Shown here: positions 6,681-13,766 of the stretch, in pieces
Position numbering within the stretch: position 1 is the first letter of the stretch
How the letters are laid out: each line of letters begins with the position of its first letter
Virus record (IMG/VR): IMGVR_UViG_3300025141_000997
Coordinates: 1-20,358 of that record
Strand: one strand, 5' to 3'
Origin: a virus
DNA: 20,358 nt
The notes under the pieces: generated by a model
What the model saw: only the letters and a program-made list of their open reading frames with translations
The model's database searches: none
What the model was told of the DNA's origin: nothing
Program-made: the position numbers and the translations under genes

Positions 6681-6712
6681 AAAATCCAATTACCATATAT
6701 TATCAAAAGACT

Positions 6713-6746
6713 ATTGACACGCTAACAATTCCATGAAATTGTCAAT
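6713..6746. repeat. Interleaved inverted repeats overlapping the promoter
   Basis: ATTGACA (6713-6719) is the exact reverse complement of TGTCAAT (6740-6746). ACAATT (6725-6730) is the exact reverse complement of AATTGT (6737-6742), with a six-base spacer. The two pairs share bases 6740-6742, so they cannot both pair at once. The inner palindrome lies in the spacer and -10 region of the candidate promoter, the place an operator would occupy. AT-rich arms without a T-run argue against an intrinsic terminator. Confidence 0.5.
6714..6742 (+). promoter_or_regulatory. Candidate sigma70-type promoter ahead of the capsid gene
   Basis: A perfect -35 box, TTGACA (6714-6719), is followed by a 17-base spacer and AATTGT (6737-6742), which matches only three of six -10 positions. 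Transcription would start near 6749, giving a leader of about 120 bases before the capsid ATG. This is the largest gene-free stretch in the window and lies directly ahead of the gene that needs the highest expression. The weak -10 leaves room for an activator, or for the true promoter to be phage-polymerase specific. Confidence 0.45.
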
Positions 6747-6760
6747 GTAACCCTACCTCG

Positions 6761-6870
6761 GAGCTTGTTCGAGACGGTTGGCAGCGGCGGGAGCCTACCC
6801 GCAAGCCACAGCCGGAAATCTTTCCCCACCTGTATGGCGAATTGATTTAACTCGAACAAGGAGCTTAGAG
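6761..6870 (+). promoter_or_regulatory. Potentially structured 5' leader of the capsid mRNA
   Basis: A perfect 10-base inverted repeat, CTTGTTCGAG (6764-6773) and CTCGAACAAG (6851-6860), could close a 77-base domain. Inside it are a hairpin GCGGG-agccta-CCCGC (6787-6802), extendable by GGC (6780-6782) with GCC (6805-6807), and a small GGAA-atct-TTCC hairpin (6814-6825). The capsid ribosome-binding site AAGGAG (6858-6863) begins inside the closing stem's 3' arm, so pairing could limit ribosome access. There is also a continuous frame from 6778 into the capsid gene, but it uses a non-ATG start with no ribosome site. I know of no named RNA family that matches. Confidence 0.5.
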
Positions 6871-7713
6871 ATGGCTGTTTCTTTAAGCACAAACTTTACC
6901 AAACTCTTCGCGGCTGAAGTTAAACAGGCGTATCAGGGTGTGCAGAAATTGGGCGGTACTTGCCGCACCCGCACGGGTGTCGTGGGGTCCACGGTGCAAT
7001 TTCCGAAAATCGGTAAAGCCAGTGCGACGATACACATTCCCCAAACGGATGTCGTTCCCCTTAACGTGACTCACTCCAATGCGGTCGCCACACTTTCCGA
7101 TTATGCGGCTCCCGAATACACGTCGATTTTCGATCAGCAAAAAGTCAACTACGACGAAAGACAAGAACTCGTCCAAGTTGTCTCTAATGCGATTGGACGG
7201 CGTGTTGACCAGATCAAGTTGGATGCCTTGACGGCTTCCAGCACGAGTCTGACGGTTGCCAATTCCATCGGCGGCGCGAATACGAACCTCAACTTTGCAA
7301 AGGTTCGCGAGGCCAAGCGTCTCCTCGACGGGGCAAACGTCCCGGCGGCGGATCGTTACATGGCTATGCACGCTGATTCTCTGGCCAGCCTCTTATCCGA
7401 AAGTCAAGCCACCAGTTTTGACTATGTTGCGGGTAAGAATCTCATGGACGGAAGTGTCGGGTCGTGGATGGGCTTCAAGATGATAATGATTGGTGACATG
7501 GACGAGGGCGGTCTTGCGATTGATGGCTCCTTGGATCGTTCACTTTTCGCCTGGCACAAAGACTCCATTGGTTACGCAGAGGGTATCGGCATCAAAACCG
7601 AGATCAACTATGTGCCTGAGAAAGCGTCCTGGCTAACCAATTGTATGCTCTCAGCCGGCGCCATCAATATCGATGACGAGGGCATCGTCAAATTGACTTG
7701 CAGAGAGAGTTAG
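6871..7713 (+). CDS. Major capsid protein
   Basis: This 280-residue protein forms the icosahedral shell. Features are an N-terminal helix (TNFTKLFAAEVKQAYQG), TRTGVVGSTVQFPKIG (the T...G..v.FP strand pattern of HK97-fold podovirus capsids), a long helix around DERQELVQVVSNAIGRR, and a C-terminal region with DKSIGYAEG-like DSIGYAEGIG and GAINIDDEGIV. It fits the Phage_capsid_2-type family as I recall it. ATG 6871 is preceded by AAGGAG at 6858-6863 with a seven-base gap. The longer frame from 6778 would add 31 residues unlike a capsid N-terminus. It sits just after scaffold and its own candidate promoter. Confidence 0.92.
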   Translation: MAVSLSTNFTKLFAAEVKQAYQGVQKLGGTCRTRTGVVGSTVQFPKIGKASATIHIPQTDVVPLNVTHSNAVATLSDYAAPEYTSIFDQQKVNYDERQELVQVVSNAIGRRVDQIKLDALTASSTSLTVANSIGGANTNLNFAKVREAKRLLDGANVPAADRYMAMHADSLASLLSESQATSFDYVAGKNLMDGSVGSWMGFKMIMIGDMDEGGLAIDGSLDRSLFAWHKDSIGYAEGIGIKTEINYVPEKASWLTNCMLSAGAINIDDEGIVKLTCRES

Positions 7714-7723
7714 GAGCGAATAG

Positions 7724-8005
7724 ATGGCTTATGCAGTAGCGGGCCTTCAGCCCATTGGGGGGCAGAGCAAAGCGGGCAATGCGCCTCAGATTTGGTCGTA
7801 CACTACGACGGATACGATTGCCACTTGTAATACGTCCGGTTATTTCGACAGTGCAAGCGACCTTTTGAAAGTCAACGATGCCATTTTGGTTGCATCATCC
7901 ACGGGCGGTACTCCGGTGCTGACCTGGACGTATGTGAACGCAAACGCATCGGGCGTGGTCGATATCGTCGATGGATTGACTATAACTGCCACCGATTCAG
8001 ACTAA
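7724..8005 (+). CDS. Small capsid-associated protein candidate (possible decoration protein)
   Basis: This 93-residue, beta-rich protein lies 10 bases after the capsid gene, with TAGGAG (7711-7716) serving as both capsid stop and ribosome site. It contains PQIWSYTTTDTIATCNTSGYF, then LLKVNDAILVASSTGG and SGVVDIVDGLTI. Small proteins with this PxIWxYxxxD...GYF layout directly after podovirus capsid genes are common, and their role is not proven. Decoration or head-stabilising protein is the natural guess from position and size. It is followed directly by hairpins, so it ends a transcription unit with the capsid gene. Confidence 0.65.
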   Translation: MAYAVAGLQPIGGQSKAGNAPQIWSYTTTDTIATCNTSGYFDSASDLLKVNDAILVASSTGGTPVLTWTYVNANASGVVDIVDGLTITATDSD

Positions 8006-8006
8006 T

Positions 8007-8025
8007 CGCGACTATCCCAGTCGCG
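8007..8025 (+). other. RNA hairpin after the capsid unit
   Basis: CGCGACT (8007-8013) and AGTCGCG (8019-8025) form a perfect seven-base stem around the five-base loop ATCCC. It begins one base after the TAA stop of the upstream gene and abuts the larger stem that starts at 8026. There is no T-run after it, so alone it is not a classic terminator. It could be a processing or mRNA-stabilising element. Confidence 0.55.
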
Positions 8026-8080
8026 GGTGACCGGGGAGGTATCCTCTCCCCTTTTGCGTCTAAAAGCCGCCCCGGTCACC
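8026..8080 (+). other. Long stem, GGTGACCGGGG / CCCCGGTCACC, alternative to the terminator
   Basis: GGTGACCGGGG (8026-8036) is the exact reverse complement of CCCCGGTCACC (8070-8080), an 11-base stem with six or more G-C pairs. The 33-base loop contains most of the terminator hairpin. Bases 8033-8036 (GGGG) are needed both here and in the terminator stem, so the two folds compete. This is the layout of an attenuator, or of an RNase III processing site such as T7-type phages place between late genes. Which it is cannot be told from sequence alone. Confidence 0.5.
8033..8055 (+). terminator. Intrinsic terminator after the capsid unit
   Basis: GGGGAGG-tat-CCTC-t-CCCC forms a compact GC-rich hairpin with a three-base loop and one bulged T, followed immediately by TTTT (8052-8055). 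The T-run is short, so termination may be partial. That would reduce transcription into the tail genes relative to the capsid gene. Confidence 0.6.
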
Positions 8081-8099
8081 AACTTATTTTGAGGTAAGC

Positions 8100-8726
8100 A
8101 TGGCTACGAATGATACTGACGTTTCAATTTGTTCTCATGCTTTGAACCTCCTGGGCGAAAACACGATTTCGTCCTTCTCGGACGGCTCCACACAGGCGGG
8201 TATCTGCGAGGCGTTGTATCCCGATATCCGGGCCGTCATGCTCTCCATGTATGCCTGGTCTTTTTCCATCAAAAAGGTTGACCTCGCGCGGTCTGCGGCG
8301 GCGCCAATCAATGAGTGGAGCTATGCCTACCCGATGCCGTCCGACAGCCTGACGGGCGTACCACGGGCTGTATTTGCTTCTAGCGCGGTTGGAGCGCGGT
8401 CTGTCTCTGGGGGGTGGGAACTATACCAGAAGGAAATACAAACTGATTTTGAGAATGTAACCATCGACTATCAAGCTATTCCGCTGGAAGCCGAGATGCC
8501 GTCCTACTTTATACAGTTACTTAAATACGCGATGGCTTGGCATCTAGCGGAACCTGTCACCGATCAAATCACCAAGGCCCAGCATTGGGAGCGGATCACG
8601 GTCGGCAATCCCGGCGAAGCGGGGCGGGGCGGGTATTTCCGCCAAGCGGCCACCATCGACGGGCAGGGTTCAGGCACTCAGTTCATTTCCGATTATCCGA
8701 TTGTCGATGTGAGGCAGACTGCTTGA
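8100..8726 (+). CDS. Tail tubular protein A (T7 gp11-like)
   Basis: This 208-residue protein would sit between portal and nozzle as the upper ring of the short tail. It begins with a helix carrying ICSHALNLLGENTISSF, followed by the CEALYPDIRAVMLSMYAWSF block. It continues with EWSYAYPMPSDSL and a PSYFIQLLKYAMAWHLAEPVT helix, the order typical of the family. GAGG at 8091-8094 precedes ATG by five bases. It is the first gene after the terminator and is separated from tail tube B by a single base between stop and next start. Confidence 0.88.
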   Translation: MATNDTDVSICSHALNLLGENTISSFSDGSTQAGICEALYPDIRAVMLSMYAWSFSIKKVDLARSAAAPINEWSYAYPMPSDSLTGVPRAVFASSAVGARSVSGGWELYQKEIQTDFENVTIDYQAIPLEAEMPSYFIQLLKYAMAWHLAEPVTDQITKAQHWERITVGNPGEAGRGGYFRQAATIDGQGSGTQFISDYPIVDVRQTA

Positions 8727-8727
8727 T

Positions 8728-11121
8728 ATGGGCCGGGTTATCAAAGTCCAGACAAATTTTGCAGTTGGGGAAATCAACCCGGAACTGAGAGGCCGGATTG
8801 ACCTAAAGCAGTATGAAAGCGCGCTGGAGAGAGCGCGTAACGTCATCTGCAAACCACAGGGTTCTGTCGAACGCCGCCCAGGCTTGCGGTACGTTTTCAC
8901 CGTTCCCTCTACCGCCGCACCGGAGTCGGGTGTGCGGCTGGTGCCGTTTTCCTTCTCTACGACGCAGACATATATGTTTTGCTTCTCTGCCACCCGCGCC
9001 TACATCTTTAAGGAAGGTGTGCAGATCACCAACATCAACGGCACGGGGAATGATTATCTCGATTGCTCCTCCTCCGTTACAGGTGTGACGGACGGCACCA
9101 CCAGTGCGCGTCTATCGAATCTCTGGTGGACGCAGAGCGCCGATACGATGCTTCTATTCGAGGAGACGATGCAGTCGCTGAAGATTGTTCGCGGCGCCAA
9201 TGACGCCACCTGGACTGTCTCGGATATTACCTTCGATTTCATCCCCAAATATGATTTCACGCCGGCCAGTAGTCAGCCCGCTGCGACACTGACGCCAAGC
9301 GCGGTGACGGGGAACATTACACTCACAGCGGGGTCTAGTGTTTTTTCCGCCGGCCATGTCAACCAGTACATCCAGGCCAACGACAATTTCGGCAGGGCAA
9401 AGATCACGGGTTATACATCCGGTACGGTTGTTTCGGCGGTCACGGAAGTCCCATTTTTCTCCACCTCTGCCATAGCCAGCGGCGACTGGACGCTGGAGAC
9501 GGGCTATGAAGATGTGTGGTCGGCTGGGAATGGCTGGCCAAAGACAGCGACATTCCATGAGGGTAGGTTGATTATCGGCGGCTCCTATTCCCTACCCACG
9601 ACAGTATGGGGGTCGCGTGTCGGCCTGTTCTTCAATTTTGATGCGGGGCAAGCACTTGATGACGAGGGGCTGGAAGCGACGATTGACACCAACCAAGTCA
9701 ATGCCGTGGTGGGAGTGTATTCTGGACGCGACCTCCAGGTCTTCACCACCGGAACGGAGTTTGTCGTTCCTCAAATTGACGGTGAGCCGCTGACGCCAAC
9801 TTCATTCATTTTCAAACCCTCTACAACACGCGGAACCAAGGAAGGGACACGCCCGGTCAGTACGGAGGGCGGCACCCTGCACCTTCAGCGCGGCGGAAAG
9901 TCAATTCGAGAATTTCTTTTCCTTGATGTCGAAGGCTCTTACGTCTCAAACGATATTTCGCTTTTGTCATCGCACCTCCTACAAACACCCACGCGCATGG
10001 CTATGCGGCGCGGGACGGATGTCGATGAGGGCGATTTGCTCTTTCTGGTAAATTCGGGCGATGGCTCGATGGCTGCGTTTTCCATCCTACGCTCCCAAAA
10101 TGTCATCGCGCCCAGTTTGTTGACTACAGACGGTCTTTTCAAAGATGTAAATGTTGAGGATGCAGATGCGCCGCTGACCTATGCGGTGGTCAAGCGCACG
10201 GTGCCTGACGAGGCGACATGCACGATCACGGTCAGCGATTACGGAAATATAGCAACCGGCAGTACCATAATTCTCACCAAACAAGACGGTGACACCGTGA
10301 CGTTCACCAGCGCGGCAAGCAGTGGTACGGACGAGTGGGTAAGCGAGACAAGCAATAATCAAACCGCAACCAATCTGGCGGCGGCGATTAACGGAAACGC
10401 GAATTTTTCCGCTTCTCCATCCTCTGCTGTGGTCACGGTGACACGCGCAACGATAGGCCGGGACAATCTTGCGGTGACAAGCAGCGATACCACGCGGCTC
10501 ACATCAACGAACTTTACTAATACGGCGGTCTACTACGTCGAAATCTTTGATAGCAACTATACCACCGATGCGGCGAAGCAGTTTACGGCGGCGGCAAGCG
10601 ATCTACCGGGAAGCACGACTGTCAACAGCGGGATCAATCACCTGGAAGACTTTGAGGTAAAGGTGGTTGCCGATGACAATATGCTGACCAGCGCCACTGT
10701 TGCATCGAATGCGATTGTCACAGACCGCACCGCAACCACCTATCTCGAAATTGGTCTGGAATTTCCCAGCTTCACCGATTTGCTTGCCGACAGCGCGACG
10801 AAAACGACGCCACTGGTTCGCACCATGCCGGTGGAAACGCGCTTACCGTCCGGTCCCGTGACGGGCAACAAAAAGCGGATCGTCCAGGCAAGTGTGATTA
10901 TGGACAACACGCAGAATATGGCAGTGAACGGGAAAGAGCTTTTCTTTCGCCGGTTTGACGATATGGCGCTCGATGCTGGGATTGTGAAGTTCACAGGCAC
11001 AAAACGGATTGGCCCGTTCCTGGGTTACGACTTCGCTGGGCAGGTCGAAGTGACGCAGACACAGCCACTATATATGACGCTTTTATCTCTCGATTACCGC
11101 GTCTCTGTGGCGACAGATTAG
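8728..11121 (+). CDS. Tail tubular protein B (T7 gp12-like nozzle)
   Basis: This 797-residue protein forms the tail nozzle. The N-terminus (FAVGEINPELRGRIDLKQYE, then RNVICKPQGSVERRPGLRYV) is diagnostic for the family, and PATATFHEGRL-like PKTATFHEGRLIIGGS and FFNFD motifs follow. The C-terminus contains TGNKKRI and FLGYDFAGQVEV, also typical. Residues about 495-585 form an extra beta-rich segment, TITVSDYGNIATGSTIIL then NNQTATNLAAAINGNANFSA and AVVTVTRATIGRDNLAV, resembling a repeat domain often found in phage tail and adhesin proteins. It may be an insertion used for surface contact. The family and position are certain, the inserted-domain role is inferred. Confidence 0.92.
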   Translation: MGRVIKVQTNFAVGEINPELRGRIDLKQYESALERARNVICKPQGSVERRPGLRYVFTVPSTAAPESGVRLVPFSFSTTQTYMFCFSATRAYIFKEGVQITNINGTGNDYLDCSSSVTGVTDGTTSARLSNLWWTQSADTMLLFEETMQSLKIVRGANDATWTVSDITFDFIPKYDFTPASSQPAATLTPSAVTGNITLTAGSSVFSAGHVNQYIQANDNFGRAKITGYTSGTVVSAVTEVPFFSTSAIASGDWTLETGYEDVWSAGNGWPKTATFHEGRLIIGGSYSLPTTVWGSRVGLFFNFDAGQALDDEGLEATIDTNQVNAVVGVYSGRDLQVFTTGTEFVVPQIDGEPLTPTSFIFKPSTTRGTKEGTRPVSTEGGTLHLQRGGKSIREFLFLDVEGSYVSNDISLLSSHLLQTPTRMAMRRGTDVDEGDLLFLVNSGDGSMAAFSILRSQNVIAPSLLTTDGLFKDVNVEDADAPLTYAVVKRTVPDEATCTITVSDYGNIATGSTIILTKQDGDTVTFTSAASSGTDEWVSETSNNQTATNLAAAINGNANFSASPSSAVVTVTRATIGRDNLAVTSSDTTRLTSTNFTNTAVYYVEIFDSNYTTDAAKQFTAAASDLPGSTTVNSGINHLEDFEVKVVADDNMLTSATVASNAIVTDRTATTYLEIGLEFPSFTDLLADSATKTTPLVRTMPVETRLPSGPVTGNKKRIVQASVIMDNTQNMAVNGKELFFRRFDDMALDAGIVKFTGTKRIGPFLGYDFAGQVEVTQTQPLYMTLLSLDYRVSVATD

Positions 11122-11136
11122 GAGAGTGTAGCCCTT

Positions 11137-11649
11137 ATGTGGTTTATGATTGCAATGGCTGTAGTTTCCGCTGTCGCGGCGGCCAAAAAGTCGCAAGCAC
11201 AGGCGGCGCAATACAAGGCTCAAGCGCAAGCACTGGATGTTCAGGCGCAATGGACTCGTTTCGAGGGCCGTCAGAAGGCACTTGAATATAAGAAGCGCGC
11301 CTCTGAGGAACTCGAAAAAACATTACTGTACCAAGCGCGGATTAACGCCCAGGCTGGTGCTGGCCTTATGGACCCGTTTTCTGGCAATCCGATGGGGTTG
11401 AAAATCCAAGCGTTGGATGTTGGCAGTACAAATTACGGAATGGCCAAGACGAATGCACATATCGTGCGCGCCCAGGCCGCTGCCCAGGCTGAGATGCAAA
11501 TTAATTTGGCGGGGCAAGCTAGAATGGCCGCGAAGTCGGCCAAACAAAGCATGTTGTTGGGCAGTACCGCCGCTGCTGGCCAGACTTATTACCAATATCA
11601 ACAAGTATCTACCCCGTCCTCGACCGGCACGACATCGGGAACTAGTTGA
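11137..11649 (+). CDS. Internal virion protein B (T7 gp14-like)
   Basis: This 170-residue protein has an N-terminal hydrophobic segment (MIAMAVVSAVAAA), then a long Ala/Gln/Lys-rich coiled helix (residues about 17-120) and a Ser/Thr-rich tail. In T7 the equivalent is ejected first and forms a channel in the outer membrane. The layout matches small gp14-type ejection proteins, including GLMDPFSGNPMGL after the coiled region. GGAGAG at 11121-11126 is 10 bases from ATG 11137. An in-frame ATG at 11146 is the alternative start. It overlaps the next ATG by one base (TGATG). Confidence 0.78.
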   Translation: MWFMIAMAVVSAVAAAKKSQAQAAQYKAQAQALDVQAQWTRFEGRQKALEYKKRASEELEKTLLYQARINAQAGAGLMDPFSGNPMGLKIQALDVGSTNYGMAKTNAHIVRAQAAAQAEMQINLAGQARMAAKSAKQSMLLGSTAAAGQTYYQYQQVSTPSSTGTTSGTS

Positions 11650-13766
11650 TGGCCCGCCCCATGCCCAGACGTTCACTGATTGAGGGAAGTGTCTCCCCGG
11701 CGGCGATATCCGTCACAGTTCCGACGAGTTTCCCAGGTCTTGCGCAGCAAGCGGCGGACTGGGGTAATATTTCTAATCGTGCTTCACAATTCTCAAATAT
11801 GCTTGCGGAAATTGCCGGTAAACAGGCGCAGAAACAGGGATTGGCAGCGGGTGCTGTCCAGGCGCCAACTTACGAGGAAATTGAACAGGCGGCAAAACTT
11901 GGAAGGCCGATTGACCTCCCCGGTGATTCCACATCAATCAACATATACGAAAACGCCGTCTATGAATCTGCGCTTGCGGTAACGGAATCCTATTACCACA
12001 CAGCGGCGACACAGGCGATGCAGGAAGCCTTTACGGACGCCCAGGCTCAAGCTGCTACGCCGGAGAGTATGAAGGAAGCCCTTGACGCGGTTGTGGACAA
12101 CTATACAGAAGTCTTTTCATCCGTTAGCCCAACTAGCGCGGCCAAACTTCACCATGCCTTGATCCAGGAGCGTAACAATAAATTCGTTTCCTATAATAAG
12201 ACATGGCAAACGGACAATAGGAAAAGGATAGATACCGCCACTTTGGTTTCTGTCGGTGAGGTAATTGAAAATCTGCCTCAAGTTGCAAACGGGTATCAAT
12301 ACGACCCGCGTATTTCCCCTAGTATGAAGTTTAATCTTTCAAGGTCTATAGTACGACACAAATTGCAGGTTCAATTTGGAAGTAGGCCGGATGGGTTAAA
12401 AAAAATTGACGAAAAAATGGACAAGTTCGATGAGGAACGCCTAAAGGTTATAAGGGAGTTTATTGCTGAGAGTGTGGTCAACGGAGATTTCGGCTCTCAC
12501 GCTGATGCCAAAATGGGTATAGGGGATCGTGCCAGGGGTTTAAGAGAAGGTACGTTTGGAACGGATATTTGGGCCGACGAAGGCGGTGAGGAGAGCAACA
12601 CATCCAGCCTCGCTAATACATTACAGCATTTTTACAACACATTGACGAGCGATGACCGGAGCGACGTTGCTGCGTTAATCGTAAAGAAAAGGAATCACAA
12701 GATAAATTTGGAAGCGGCAGAGCAAGAAAATGAAAAAGCTGCGCAGGATGCCGCTCTCATTACCGAGGGCGATAAGATAAACCGGTTGCTTAACCAGCCC
12801 TTGGCTCAAATAACCCACAAGGTGTTGGATGAGGCAATTTCTTTAGTGAAAAAATCAAACCTGCCGCATGGCAAGGGTCCGGGGATTAATGCTCATCTAA
12901 ACCAACAAGTCTTTTATGACCGTATTTGGAGAATGAGAAGTGAGCTTAATCAAAGGAAACGCGGCGGCGATGTTGGCGCCACTCCACAGCAGATCGAATT
13001 TTATAATCATGCTGCCAAGTCTATTATTAGTAAAAATATGACCAGACCGCAGTGGGAGAAGTTTAGGCAAGATAATGCTGCAAAACTCCCGGAGACGGCA
13101 AACAATGGCTTTTCGTGGGGTGCGCTGACCACAAGGTTCAATTCCATTAGAGACGCTAATAAGTCTGTGTTCAATGCTCGGGTTAACGCCGGTCAGTGGG
13201 CTATTACAGCGGAACTGGATAGGTCAACTGTACTCAGAAGTGATACGAGTGGGAAAAGAATTGCGGCGACGTATTCAGCGCTTTTCGAGCAGGAGATGGA
13301 GAAGCTCTGGAGCAGCGGCGGAGATTGGATGGCTGCATCAGACGTAACATCCAAAAACAATTTACTCGCCACTTTGTACACGAATGCGCGTGCAGCTTTG
13401 CCGGGGTTGGAGCAGTCGATTGAGCGGATGAGTGAGCGTCTTACTGAGGGAGTGGATACAGCGTACGTTCCACCTCGATTGGATTCAGAGGGGGCAGAGC
13501 CGGAACCGGAAACAGTACCGGAACCGGCAATAGTACCTGAAGTGGAAATAACACCCGAAGAGAAAATGAGGGATGTTGTCCTAGTCATAGGCCAACTTAC
13601 TGAAATGTTAGTGGCCGGAGATAAGAGATTGACTGAAGACGATTATTATAGGGCTGTGCGAAATCTCCTATTAAACAAAGGAATTGATTTAGGTGAGGCG
13701 GTAGGCGCCGACGACGCCCTCCTGGGTATTTGGATTAAGGAACAGCTTATTAGGAACGCTCAGTGA
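11649..13766 (+). CDS. Internal virion protein C (T7 gp15-like)
   Basis: This protein of about 705 residues is almost entirely alpha-helical in composition, with long charged and Ala/Gln-rich stretches and no catalytic motif that I can see. Size and position between gp14-like and gp16-like genes identify it as the gp15-type ejection protein that builds the periplasmic conduit. The C-terminal region (residues about 615-645) is a Pro/Glu repeat (EPEPETVPEPAIVPEVE) encoded by an 18-base near-tandem repeat around 13498-13552. The middle (about 12180-13080) is visibly AT-richer than its neighbours. ATG 11649 overlaps the previous stop by one base. TTG 11646 is the alternative. Sequence motifs alone would not identify it. 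Confidence 0.7.
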   Translation: MARPMPRRSLIEGSVSPAAISVTVPTSFPGLAQQAADWGNISNRASQFSNMLAEIAGKQAQKQGLAAGAVQAPTYEEIEQAAKLGRPIDLPGDSTSINIYENAVYESALAVTESYYHTAATQAMQEAFTDAQAQAATPESMKEALDAVVDNYTEVFSSVSPTSAAKLHHALIQERNNKFVSYNKTWQTDNRKRIDTATLVSVGEVIENLPQVANGYQYDPRISPSMKFNLSRSIVRHKLQVQFGSRPDGLKKIDEKMDKFDEERLKVIREFIAESVVNGDFGSHADAKMGIGDRARGLREGTFGTDIWADEGGEESNTSSLANTLQHFYNTLTSDDRSDVAALIVKKRNHKINLEAAEQENEKAAQDAALITEGDKINRLLNQPLAQITHKVLDEAISLVKKSNLPHGKGPGINAHLNQQVFYDRIWRMRSELNQRKRGGDVGATPQQIEFYNHAAKSIISKNMTRPQWEKFRQDNAAKLPETANNGFSWGALTTRFNSIRDANKSVFNARVNAGQWAITAELDRSTVLRSDTSGKRIAATYSALFEQEMEKLWSSGGDWMAASDVTSKNNLLATLYTNARAALPGLEQSIERMSERLTEGVDTAYVPPRLDSEGAEPEPETVPEPAIVPEVEITPEEKMRDVVLVIGQLTEMLVAGDKRLTEDDYYRAVRNLLLNKGIDLGEAVGADDALLGIWIKEQLIRNAQ

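Noticed and set aside
6778-6870. 31-codon N-terminal extension of the capsid protein from a non-ATG start at 6778
   Set aside because: ATG 6871 has a well-spaced AAGGAG and gives a normal capsid N-terminus, while the extension lies in the hairpin-rich leader and has no ribosome site.
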